From positions 14,303-22,988 of the forward strand of contig JAJXTX010000015.1 of the NCBI GenBank assembly GCA_021783385.1: 8,686 nucleotides of DNA. Direction: 5' to 3'. This DNA is from Pseudomonadota bacterium. GTDB taxonomy: Bacteria > Pseudomonadota > Gammaproteobacteria > Xanthomonadales > Rhodanobacteraceae. A program made the position numbers and the translations under genes. The notes under the pieces are model-generated. The model was not told where the DNA came from, made no database searches, and saw only the letters and a list, made by a program, of their open reading frames with translations. Below are positions 1 to 7,278 of this stretch, one piece after another. Each line of letters begins with the position of its first letter. Position 1 is the stretch's first letter.

Positions 1-272
1 TCGATCAGCACCACGTAATCACCGCGGCTGGCGGCAATGCCGCGGTTGCGGCTGCGTGCGGCGCGAAAGCCGCGATCCTCGTGCCACAGGTGGCGCAGCG
101 GCAGCGCCAGCTCGGCGCCGAGGCGCTCGATCAGCTGCGCCGTCTCCACGGTCGAGCCATCATCGGCGACCAGCACCTCGTCCGGTCGCCGCGTCTGCTG
201 CGCCACGCTGCGCAGCACCTGCTCCAGCGCTGCCGGCCAGTTGTAGGTGAGCACCACCAGCGACACGCGCAT
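1..272 (-). CDS. Family 2 glycosyltransferase, N-terminal part (cut by left edge)
   Basis: Only the first 90 residues are in the window; the gene runs off the left edge. Seen: a GT2 (GT-A fold) N-terminus starting MRVSLVVLTYN, a nucleotide-binding ADDGS at residues 36-40, and a GFRAARSRNRGIAAS stretch at 68-82 followed by GDYVVLI just before the expected DxD. The GFR..RSRNRGI.A pattern is typical of GT2 proteins that carry a galactosyltransferase-like second region (Glyco_tranf_2_7 type). The role is therefore transfer of a sugar from an NDP-sugar in the cytoplasm, probably onto LPS core or O-chain; the sugar cannot be read from this. The ATG overlaps the stop of the upstream GT2 as TGATG (274-270), which implies translational coupling and fixes the start. 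The metal-binding DxD and the acceptor half lie outside the window, so completeness is unknown. Confidence 0.85.
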   Translation of the reverse strand, partial: MRVSLVVLTYNWPAALEQVLRSVAQQTRRPDEVLVADDGSTVETAQLIERLGAELALPLRHLWHEDRGFRAARSRNRGIAASRGDYVVLI

Positions 273-1195
273 CAGCGGCTACCATTGCCACGCAGGCCGC
301 GGCGAAGCATCGCCACGGCGCGCTCGACGCGCTTCCACCACGGCGCCGGCGCGCGCATCGCGATGCCGGCATACATCCATGCGGTCGCCCAATCCGGCGC
401 GGGCCGGCTGAGGAACTCGGGCTTGGCCAGCTCCAGCGCGTGCACATCGAGATGGCTGCGCTGCGCGTAGTGGTTGATCAGGCTGCGCGAGCGGAACAGC
501 GCGGGGAACTGGCCGGCCCTGGCCTGATCGTGCCACCAGCCGTTGCGGCCGTGGATGCGGTAGTCGACCGCGCCGGTCGGCAGGAAGTACTTGCGCCCGC
601 CGAGCACGCTGGCGCCGAACACGAGGCAGTTGTCGGCGCTGATGCGCCAGCTGGCCAGCATCTCGGGCGGCAGGTCCAGCACGCGCAGCGCCAGCGCCCG
701 GCGCAGCGACAGCGCCGAGGTCGGCGCGCCGTACCAGCGCGCGCGCACCCAGGTGGCCAGCACGGTATAGCCCAGATCCTGCGCCTGTTCGGCATAGCCC
801 TGGCGGCCGGATTCGTTGCCGATCAGGCGCACATCGGAGAACACGAAGTCGACATCGCCGCGTGCGTCGTACAGCGCACCGATGCGCTCCAGGTAATCCG
901 GTGCCCAGCGATCGTCCGCATCCAGAAAGCACACTACCTCGCCGCAGCTCGCCGCCAGTCCGCGCTGGAACGCCGACAGCTGGCCGCCGTTGCTGACGCA
1001 CAGCAGCGTCACCAGCGGCTGCGCCGCATAGCGCGCCTGCAGCAGCTCGACCGAACCGTCGCTGGAGCCGTCGTCGACCACCACGATCTCGCACGGCGGC
1101 CGCGACTGCGCCAGCGCGCTGTCCACCGCCTCGATCACGAACTCGCGGTAGTTGTAGCTGGTGACCACCACCGAGATTTGCGCCGGCGCGGCCAT
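272..1195 (-). CDS. Family 2 glycosyltransferase (LPS/O-chain type)
   Basis: A 307-residue cytoplasmic GT2. Seen: a GT-A start QISVVVTSYNYREFV (6-20), VVVDDGS at 38-44 for nucleotide binding, SNGGQLSAFQRGL at 68-80, and the metal-binding FLDADDRW at 90-97. The second half carries a W..SADNCLVFGA stretch (about 183-195) and DYRIHGRN (211-218). That is compatible with an acceptor-side domain, but I cannot assign an acceptor. The reaction would be transfer of a sugar from a nucleotide sugar to a growing surface glycan. The ATG at 1195 follows the UDP-glucuronate decarboxylase stop by two bases (TGA-AC-ATG), and its own stop overlaps the next GT2 start (TGATG). The frame stays open far upstream across the decarboxylase gene, but nothing protein-like is encoded there, so the first methionine after that stop is chosen. 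The position suggests it may use UDP-xylose; this is inference only. Confidence 0.9.
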   Translation of the reverse strand: MAAPAQISVVVTSYNYREFVIEAVDSALAQSRPPCEIVVVDDGSSDGSVELLQARYAAQPLVTLLCVSNGGQLSAFQRGLAASCGEVVCFLDADDRWAPDYLERIGALYDARGDVDFVFSDVRLIGNESGRQGYAEQAQDLGYTVLATWVRARWYGAPTSALSLRRALALRVLDLPPEMLASWRISADNCLVFGASVLGGRKYFLPTGAVDYRIHGRNGWWHDQARAGQFPALFRSRSLINHYAQRSHLDVHALELAKPEFLSRPAPDWATAWMYAGIAMRAPAPWWKRVERAVAMLRRGLRGNGSR

Positions 1196-1197
1196 GT

Positions 1198-2136
<939 letters not shown>

Positions 2137-2168
2137 CTGAACCCCACCCGCAGGAAACGCACCAGCGA

Positions 2169-3389
2169 TCAGTGTAACGGCAGCGGCTGCGCCCGGTCCC
2201 GGCCGTCACGCGCGCCCAGCCCCAGCGCCAGCGCAAACGGCAGCCAGATCAGCAGCCATCCGGGGCGCGGGCTGTCCAGCAGCTGCGGCATGTCGAACTG
2301 CAGCACCACGCTGGCGAACACCCACAGCGACAGCAGCAGGCGACCCTGTGCGTGGCCGCGCCAGCGCCAGCCCTGCCAGCCGATCAGCAGCCACAGGCTC
2401 AGCGTCAGCAGCAGCCCCGGCAGGCCCAGCTCGATTGCCGCCTGGGTAAACAGGTTGTGGCTGTGGGTGAACTGCTCGCCCGCCACCACGAAGCGGAACG
2501 GCGCGCCCTGGCCCAGCCCGAGCCACGGGTGCAGCCGGATCATGCCGAGCGCGTGTGCGAAGATCTGCGGCCGCAGCGACAGGCCGCGCGCGCCCAGCGG
2601 GTCGCTCGACAGCAGCAGCAACGCCAGCGCGCCAAGCAGGGTCAGCAGCGCCATCACCCGTGCGGCGCGCCGGCGGCTCCACAGCGGCGCCAGCACCAGA
2701 CAGCCGGCCAGGCCCAGCCACACGCTGCGCGTGTCGGACATCGCCACGAAACCCAGCAGCGGCAGCAGCGCCAGCCAGCGGGCGACGTTCCAGCCACGCG
2801 ACGGTGGCGGCAGCTGCACCATCCACACGCAGGCCACGCCCATCGCCGCCGCGGCGTAGTTGGCATTGGCCACCACGCCCTCACCGTCGATGCGGTCGCC
2901 CGCGTGATAGTGCAGCAGGAACGGCACGCCGAAGGCCAGCGCGCACAGGGCCATGCCGATGCCGACGCAGCGCAGCAACAGCAGCCCGCGCCGGCCGTCG
3001 GGTGCCGCCCAGACAAACCAGCCGAGCGCGAACAGCACCACGCCCAGCACCCGCCCCACCTCCTCGACCGGCCGCTTCAGGCCGGCCCAGCCGAGCGACA
3101 GCAGCGCCCAGCCCAGCAGCAGCAGGAACACCCGGAACGACCACTGCGGCCACAGCTGCTGGCGGATCAGCCGGCCGTGCGTGGCGATCGTCCACAGCGC
3201 AGGCAGGTACAGCAACAGCAGCAGGCTGAGCTGAAACGCGCGGCTGGGATTGAGCGAGACGCCCGCCGGCATCACCAGCATGCCCAGCATCACCCAGGCG
3301 AGGCCCACGCCGAGCAGCCGATGCGCGGGCGTTTGCCCGGCCCAGAGCTGGCGCATGCCAGTGACCGTGATGGTGGTTGGCGTATCCAT
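2169..3389 (-). CDS. O-antigen ligase family protein (WaaL/Wzy_C-like)
   Basis: A 406-residue polytopic inner-membrane protein of the O-antigen ligase/polymerase family, which joins lipid-linked polysaccharide to lipid A-core (or polymerises repeat units) at the periplasmic face. Seen: roughly ten to twelve hydrophobic segments, [13 protein letters not shown] (217-229), a long loop with [20 protein letters not shown] (272-291), and the hallmark [18 protein letters not shown] (308-325). The Arg and His in these loops match residues known to matter in WaaL. A short charged tail ends in [10 protein letters not shown]. Start choice: ATG at 3389 has a TATAAC box just upstream that would give a nearly leaderless mRNA. 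An in-frame ATG at 3428 would add 13 residues and has a GGAAG at suitable distance, so it remains possible. It is first of the minus-strand operon. Ligase versus Wzy polymerase cannot be told from sequence alone; the neighbouring core-type genes favour ligase. Confidence 0.85.
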   Translation of the reverse strand: MDTPTTITVTGMRQLWAGQTPAHRLLGVGLAWVMLGMLVMPAGVSLNPSRAFQLSLLLLLYLPALWTIATHGRLIRQQLWPQWSFRVFLLLLGWALLSLGWAGLKRPVEEVGRVLGVVLFALGWFVWAAPDGRRGLLLLRCVGIGMALCALAFGVPFLLHYHAGDRIDGEGVVANANYAAAAMGVACVWMVQLPPPSRGWNVARWLALLPLLGFVAMSDTRSVWLGLAGCLVLAPLWSRRRAARVMALLTLLGALALLLLSSDPLGARGLSLRPQIFAHALGMIRLHPWLGLGQGAPFRFVVAGEQFTHSHNLFTQAAIELGLPGLLLTLSLWLLIGWQGWRWRGHAQGRLLLSLWVFASVVLQFDMPQLLDSPRPGWLLIWLPFALALGLGARDGRDRAQPLPLH

Positions 3390-3396
3390 CTGTCCG

Positions 3397-3402
3397 GTTA
3401 TA
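3397..3402 (-). promoter_or_regulatory. Candidate -10 box for the ligase operon (TATAAC)
   Basis: TATAAC on the minus strand, a 5/6 match to TATAAT, ends seven bases before the ATG at 3389. With usual sigma-70 geometry, transcription would begin at about 3390, so the mRNA would be leaderless or nearly so. No -35 match is seen at 16-18 bp; a TTGACG lies only 10 bp upstream, which is too close. Moderate to low certainty. Confidence 0.35.
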
Positions 3403-3484
3403 CCTGTGTGCTCGTCAACCGCTCTCATCCCGCTGGCTTCCATGCTTGGTGCGACGCGGGATTGTGCCATCCGCGTGATGACGT

Positions 3485-3499
3485 TCCGGTAAATCCGGA
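3485..3499. repeat. Short inverted repeat, possible operator
   Basis: TCCGG-TAAAT-CCGGA is a perfect 5-bp inverted repeat with an AT-rich centre, in an otherwise very GC-rich divergent region. A partly similar word, TCCGGTTATACC, occurs at 3393-3404 next to the minus-strand -10 box (9 of 12 bases shared with 3485-3496). This could be a regulator site for both directions, but such short matches also occur by chance. Confidence 0.25.
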
Positions 3500-3536
3500 C
3501 ACCGGCGGGCGCGCGCCCTGAGCGGCGCGAGGGATC

Positions 3537-3546
3537 GGCTAGAATC
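3537..3546 (+). promoter_or_regulatory. Candidate -10 element GGCTAGAATC of the WaaE-like gene
   Basis: TAGAAT (3540-3545) is a 5/6 match to the sigma-70 -10 box and ends seven bases before the ATG at 3553, giving a predicted leaderless start. A CTGAGC at 3518-3523, 16 bp upstream, is a poor -35 (3/6). The identical 10-base word recurs at 5515-5524 before the ArnT-like gene, which strengthens the case that it is functional. The ATG has no Shine-Dalgarno sequence, as expected for a leaderless mRNA. Confidence 0.5.
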
Positions 3547-3552
3547 GCCGCC

Positions 3553-4368
3553 ATGCCCACGCTGCCGCTGACCCTCGCCGTCATCACCCACAACGAGGCC
3601 GACACCATCGGGCGCTGTCTCGACAGCGTGCCGTTCGCGGCCGACAAGCTGGTGGTGGACAGCGGCAGCGACGACGCCACGGTGGCCGTCGCGCAGGCGC
3701 ACGGCGCGCGCGTGGTGGCGCAGGACTGGCTGGGCTTCGGCGCGCAGCGCAACTTCGCCACGACCCAGTGCCGGCACCCGTGGATCCTGGTGCTGGATGC
3801 GGACGAATACCTCACGCCGGAGCTTGCCGCCGAACTGCAGCAGCGACTGCCGGCACTGATGGCCAGCGACGCCCCGGCAGCGTACCTGCGCCGCCGCACG
3901 ATCTACATGGGCCGGCCGATGCGCTGGTATCGCCCGGCGATGGGCGAGCGGCTGGCGCGCCTGTACCATCGCGACCGCGCGCGCTGGAGCGACACCCGCG
4001 TGCACGAATCGCTGCGCTTCGACGGCAGCGCACCGACGCTGCGCGCGCCGTTCAATCACCTCAACAACCCGACCCTGGTGCACAAGCAGCTCAAGGTACT
4101 GCGCTACGCCGAGCTGAAATGCCGCGACTGGCTGGAGAAGGGCAAGCCGGTACGCATGTGGCAGGCGCCGTTCGTGTTCGCCACCGCCTTCCTCAAGGAC
4201 TATGTCTTCCGGCTGGCGTTTCTGGACGGCTGGCGCGGCTTCGTGATCGCGCACACCGCCGCCAGTTACGCGCTGTACAAGCGCATGCGCCATTTCGAGA
4301 TGGTCAACAACCCCGAATCGGTGGCGCGCGCGGCCGCCGCGCTCCGTCAACACGGCATCGATCGCTGA
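3553..4368 (+). CDS. WaaE/KdtX-like family 2 glycosyltransferase (LPS core)
   Basis: A 271-residue GT2 of the WaaE/KdtX type, known in enterobacteria to add beta-1,4-glucose to the inner-core heptose. Seen: LAVITHNEADTIGRCLDSV (8-26), VVDSGSDDATV (34-44), GFGAQRNFA (61-69), the metal-binding LDADEYLTPEL (81-91), a conserved middle RTIYMGRPMRWYRP (115-128), RVHESLRF (149-156) and HLNNPT (169-174). The C-terminal KDYVFRLAFLDGWRGFVIAH (215-234) is an aromatic, partly hydrophobic stretch usual for this family and probably associates with the inner membrane. Length matches the family. The donor and acceptor in this organism are inferred only by analogy. The start is fixed by its position right behind the TAGAAT box; there is no ribosome-binding site. 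It leads the plus-strand run, followed after 80 bp by the TagB-like gene. Confidence 0.9.
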   Translation: MPTLPLTLAVITHNEADTIGRCLDSVPFAADKLVVDSGSDDATVAVAQAHGARVVAQDWLGFGAQRNFATTQCRHPWILVLDADEYLTPELAAELQQRLPALMASDAPAAYLRRRTIYMGRPMRWYRPAMGERLARLYHRDRARWSDTRVHESLRFDGSAPTLRAPFNHLNNPTLVHKQLKVLRYAELKCRDWLEKGKPVRMWQAPFVFATAFLKDYVFRLAFLDGWRGFVIAHTAASYALYKRMRHFEMVNNPESVARAAAALRQHGIDR

Positions 4369-4383
4369 GCGGAGAGCAATCAG

Positions 4384-4398
4384 GGCGAGGGTTTCGCC
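4384..4398 (+). other. Small hairpin in the gap after the WaaE-like gene
   Basis: GGCGA-GGGTT-TCGCC can form a 5-bp stem with a 5-base loop about 15 bp after the stop codon. No run of T follows, so it is not a standard intrinsic terminator. It might be an RNA-stability or attenuation element, or chance in GC-rich DNA. A TATCCT (4407-4412) just after it could be a weak -10 for the next gene, but no -35 is visible. Confidence 0.2.
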
Positions 4399-4448
4399 AA
4401 GACCGGTATCCTTCGTCGCCATCCGTCACCGTTCGCCCGAGCCACGTC

Positions 4449-5474
4449 ATGCCCAAGCACTATCTCCTGTACGGCTCCGAGCGCTACGCGCTGGCCATCC
4501 TGCGGCCGCTGCAGGCAGCGATCCGCGCGCGCGGCGATGAGGCGGCGTGGTTCTTCGACGGGCCGGGCGCGGAGGATCTGCGCGAGGACGAGCGGCTGCT
4601 GACGGTGGCGCAGGTGCGCGCGTGGCAGCCGCTGGCCGTGCTGACGCCGGGCAATCACCTGCCTCATTTCTTCCCCGGGGTGAAGGTCGAGGTATTCCAC
4701 GGCTTCGATGCCGGCAAGCCGCGGCACATCCATATCCGCGGATTTTTCGACCTGTACTGCACCACCGGACCGCGCGACACGCAGGCATTCGGCGAAGTGG
4801 CGGCCCGACTCGGGCATTTTTCGGTGACCGAGACCGGCTGGCCCAAGCTCGACTCGTTCCTGCGCGTCATCGCCGGGCCGCTGCCGCCGCTGCACCGGCC
4901 GCCGGTGATCCTGTATCACTCGACCTTTTCGCCGTCGTGGAGCGCGGCCGACACGCTGTATGAGGAGGTGCGGCGGCTGTCGCGCGACGGCCGCTGGCGC
5001 TGGATCGTCACCTTTCATCCGAAGATGAATCCGGCCACCACCGCCCGCTACAAGGCACTGCAGAACGACTACCTGCGGTTTGCCGAGAACGACAACATTC
5101 TTGAGCTGTTTCCGCAGGTCGACCTGATGTGCTCGGACACCTCCTCGGCGCTGAGCGAGTTCCTGCTCACCGGCAAGCCGGTGGTGACGTTCAGGAACCG
5201 GCGTCCCGGACCGCAGCTGATCGACATCAACGATCCGGCGCAGTTCGAACCGGCGATCGAACGCGCGCTGGCGCGACCACCGGCGCTGATGCAGGCAATC
5301 GCCAGCCACGCGGCGGCGATCCATCCGTACCGCGATGGCCGTTCCAGCGAGCGGGTGCTCGATGCGATCGACGCCTTCATCGCGGGCGGCGGACGCAACC
5401 GCCGGCGCAAGCCGCTCAACCTGTGGCGCAAGCTGCGGCTGCGCCGGCGCATCGGCTACTGGGGTCCGGCCTGA
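4449..5474 (+). CDS. CDP-glycerol glycerophosphotransferase family protein (TagB/TagF-like)
   Basis: A 341-residue GT-B-like protein. In Gram-positives this family transfers glycerol- or ribitol-phosphate onto teichoic-acid precursors; Gram-negative members usually have no proven substrate. Seen: an N-terminal LLYGSERYALAILRPL (6-21), VKVEVFHGFDAGKPRHIHI (78-96) that matches the family's HG..K active-site region, VTETGWPKLDSF (126-137), ILYHSTFSPSW (154-164), IVTFHPKMNP (186-195), and MCSDTSSALSEFLLTGKPVV (227-246), the strongest signature (SD.SS...E...KP) lining the nucleotide pocket. The C-terminus (316-335) is very basic with Trp and Leu, suggesting peripheral inner-membrane binding. No signal peptide or membrane helix is seen. 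The ATG at 4449 is the only in-frame start nearby; there is no clear Shine-Dalgarno. Lying between two LPS-type transferases, it may add a phosphoglycerol or sugar to the core. The donor is unknown. Confidence 0.8.
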   Translation: MPKHYLLYGSERYALAILRPLQAAIRARGDEAAWFFDGPGAEDLREDERLLTVAQVRAWQPLAVLTPGNHLPHFFPGVKVEVFHGFDAGKPRHIHIRGFFDLYCTTGPRDTQAFGEVAARLGHFSVTETGWPKLDSFLRVIAGPLPPLHRPPVILYHSTFSPSWSAADTLYEEVRRLSRDGRWRWIVTFHPKMNPATTARYKALQNDYLRFAENDNILELFPQVDLMCSDTSSALSEFLLTGKPVVTFRNRRPGPQLIDINDPAQFEPAIERALARPPALMQAIASHAAAIHPYRDGRSSERVLDAIDAFIAGGGRNRRRKPLNLWRKLRLRRRIGYWGPA

Positions 5475-5479
5475 GGCCG
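5467..5479 (+). other. GC-rich hairpin over the stop of the TagB-like gene
   Basis: CGGCC-TGA-GGCCG forms a 5-bp GC stem whose 3-base loop is the TGA stop itself. No T run follows, so termination in the usual way is unlikely. The remainder of the 76-bp gap to the next gene holds a candidate promoter. Function unproven. Confidence 0.2.
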
Positions 5480-5514
5480 CCTGACCGGTCGCCACAGTGA
5501 CGCCCGGTGGTGCA

Positions 5515-5524
5515 GGCTAGAATC
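5515..5524 (+). promoter_or_regulatory. Candidate -10 element GGCTAGAATC of the ArnT-like gene
   Basis: TAGAAT at 5518-5523 is a 5/6 match to the -10 box, in a 10-base word identical to that at 3537-3546. A GTGACG (5497-5502) lies 15 bp upstream and matches TTGACA at four of six bases, slightly close for an ideal spacer. Transcription would start near 5530, leaving a leader of about 20 bases with no Shine-Dalgarno. It may let the ArnT-like and TPR genes be expressed apart from the genes before them. Confidence 0.45.
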
Positions 5525-5550
5525 AACCTACTTCCGCCACGAGTCCGCCT

Positions 5551-7278
5551 GTGTCCGTCAGCGCCTATCGCCGTTCCGAATACCTGCGCGCCGCGTGGCC
5601 GTGGCTGCCGCTGTGGGCGGTGGTGGCGCTGCTGGCGATCTTCTCGCACGGGCCGATGCCGCTGTATTCCACCCGCACGCTGGCGGTGGCGTGGGAGATG
5701 TGGAACCACGGCCAGTGGCTGGTGCCGCACATCAACGGCGAGCCGTACAGCGAGAAGGCGCCGCTGCTGTTCTGGCTGATCCAGGCCGGCTGGTTCGTGT
5801 TTGGCGTCAGCGACGTGTGGCCACGCGTGCTGGAGGTGCTGATCGGCGGCACGCAACTGGTGCTGCTGTCGCTGCTGGCGCGGCGACTGTTTCCGGCGCG
5901 GCCGTGGCTGGCCCGGGCCGCACCGTGGATGCTGCTGGCGCTGGCCTACGCGTTCCTGTTCGGCCTGCAGATCATGTACGACGTGCTGCTGGCGGTGTTC
6001 GCGCTGGCGGCGCTGCTGTGCCTGACGCCGAAACTGCACCGGACCGAGCCGCGCTGGCTGCTGTTCGGGCTGTGCATCGGCGCCGGGATGCTGACCAAGG
6101 GCCCGGTGATGCTGCTGCACGTGCTGTTTCCGTGGCTGCTCGGCCCGCTGTGGAACGACTGGGCGCGTCAGCATCGCGCGCGCTGGTACGGCCGCGGCGC
6201 GCTGGCCGTGCTGCTGGGTGCCGCGATCCTGCTGGCGTGGGCGCTGCCGGCCGGCTTTGCCGGCGGCGAGGCCTACCGCCAGCGACTGTTCTTCACCCAG
6301 ACCGCCGGTCGCGTGGTGGACGGGCTGGCCAAGGGTCAACATCTGCAGAGCCACGCGGAACCGCTGTGGTTCTATCTGGTGTGGCTGCCGGTGCTGCTGT
6401 TTCCGTTCAGCGGCTGGCCGCGCATGTGGGTGGCGCTGGCGCGCCTGCGCCGTCCGCTGGAACCGGGGCTGCGCTTTGCGCTGTGCTGGCTGCTGCCGGT
6501 GTTCGTGGTGTTCTCGCTGATCAGCGGCAAGCAGCTGTATTACCCGTTGCCGGAGTTCGGCGGCGTGGCGCTGCTGCTGGCCACCGCGATCGCCGTGCTG
6601 CGCGAGCGCCATCCGCGGCTGGCCGAGCAGCGCTGGCTCGGCACCTGGCCGCTGGGCGTGCTCGGCATCGGCGTTGCGCTGGGCCTGTTCGTGCTGCCGC
6701 TGCTGGCGCACGGCAGCGACCAGTACGGCGAATGGCTGGCCACCGTCGCGCCGTACAGCCGCTACTTCAGCGTGGTGTTTCTGCTGCTCGGCGGCCTGCT
6801 GCTGCTGCACGGGCGCGGCGAACTGCGCCGGCTGGCGGTGGCCGGGCTGATCGGCACGCTTACCCTCAATACGCTGTTCACGCTGACCCTGTGGCCGCGC
6901 TTCGATCTGCGTCCCGCTGCCCGCTTGCTGAGCGCGGCAGAGCAGGCCCACCGTGCGATCGGCACGCTCGGCACCTACGAGGGCCAGTACCATTTCGAGG
7001 GCCGGCTGAGCGCACCGATCACCGAGCTGTTCGGCGAGCAGGCGCTGCAGAACTTCGCCCGCGCGCACCCCGACGGGCTGGTGGTGGTGCGGCCGGACAA
7101 GCTCGACGCCAACGACCTGCGCTATGCGCTGCTGGTGCAGCCGTTCCGTTCGACCTGGATCGTGATCTGGCCGGCCGCCTCGCTGGCCGCGCTGGACAAC
7201 GGGCATACGCCGCCGGAGCCGGCGCAGCCGACCCAGGTGTATCCCGCTCACGGCTGGCGCGGTCACGGGCAGCCGTGA
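5551..7278 (+). CDS. ArnT/PMT-like polytopic membrane glycosyltransferase
   Basis: A 575-residue GT-C protein (PMT/ArnT family). Known members move a sugar such as 4-amino-4-deoxyarabinose or mannose from a polyprenyl-phosphate carrier to lipid A, core or protein on the periplasmic side. Seen: about eleven to thirteen hydrophobic segments between 15 and 450, INGEPYSEKAPLLFWLIQ (61-78), DVWPRVLEVL (88-97), YDVLLAVFALAALL (143-156), LTKGPVMLLHVLFPW (181-195), HAEPLWFYLVWLPVLLFPF (268-286) and SGKQLYYPLPEF (325-336), then a soluble C-terminal part (about 451-575). Odd: at 37-43 it reads PLYSTRT where ArnT-type proteins have a DE.R acidic pair; Tyr39 and Ser40 take those places. The GTG start is the first possible codon after an in-frame TAG at 5518-5520. 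There is no Shine-Dalgarno. The stop overlaps the TPR gene. Substrate unknown; the loss of the acidic pair makes Ara4N transfer uncertain. Confidence 0.87.
   Translation: MSVSAYRRSEYLRAAWPWLPLWAVVALLAIFSHGPMPLYSTRTLAVAWEMWNHGQWLVPHINGEPYSEKAPLLFWLIQAGWFVFGVSDVWPRVLEVLIGGTQLVLLSLLARRLFPARPWLARAAPWMLLALAYAFLFGLQIMYDVLLAVFALAALLCLTPKLHRTEPRWLLFGLCIGAGMLTKGPVMLLHVLFPWLLGPLWNDWARQHRARWYGRGALAVLLGAAILLAWALPAGFAGGEAYRQRLFFTQTAGRVVDGLAKGQHLQSHAEPLWFYLVWLPVLLFPFSGWPRMWVALARLRRPLEPGLRFALCWLLPVFVVFSLISGKQLYYPLPEFGGVALLLATAIAVLRERHPRLAEQRWLGTWPLGVLGIGVALGLFVLPLLAHGSDQYGEWLATVAPYSRYFSVVFLLLGGLLLLHGRGELRRLAVAGLIGTLTLNTLFTLTLWPRFDLRPAARLLSAAEQAHRAIGTLGTYEGQYHFEGRLSAPITELFGEQALQNFARAHPDGLVVVRPDKLDANDLRYALLVQPFRSTWIVIWPAASLAALDNGHTPPEPAQPTQVYPAHGWRGHGQP

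Larger units (their letters stand above)
3390..3552. promoter_or_regulatory. Divergent promoter region between the two glycan gene runs
   Basis: This 163-bp stretch separates the ligase gene (minus) from the WaaE-like gene (plus) and is the longest non-coding interval in the window. It holds a TATAAC -10-like box on the minus strand (3402-3397), a TAGAAT box on the plus strand (3540-3545), and a 5-bp inverted repeat TCCGG-TAAAT-CCGGA (3485-3499). A related TCCGGTTATACC lies at 3393-3404. No convincing -35 element is visible for either direction. Frames remain open through parts of it because of high GC, but nothing protein-like is seen. Confidence 0.6.

Noticed and set aside
2580..3220. CAG/CTG-like trinucleotide runs resembling a microsatellite
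   Set aside because: They are imperfect and fit Leu/Ala codons of transmembrane helices in the ligase gene; there is no tandem array of fixed unit.
2352..3521. Plus-strand open frame of 389 codons opposite the ligase gene, very rich in Gln and Ala
   Set aside because: The Gln/Ala runs are the reverse complement of Leu/Ala codons (CTG) in membrane helices of the ligase, so it is a shadow.
3390..3899. Possible N-terminal extension of the ligase up to 3899
   Set aside because: It would run across the divergent promoter region and antisense into the WaaE-like gene. The extension has no hydrophobic or conserved character. Only the 13-residue alternative start at 3428 remains possible.
5507..5779. 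Small plus-strand frame starting ATGGTGCAGG-like just before the ArnT-like gene
   Set aside because: It overlaps the start of the transferase in another frame and gives an Arg/Pro/Trp-rich product without motifs. The TAGAAT promoter box lies inside it.
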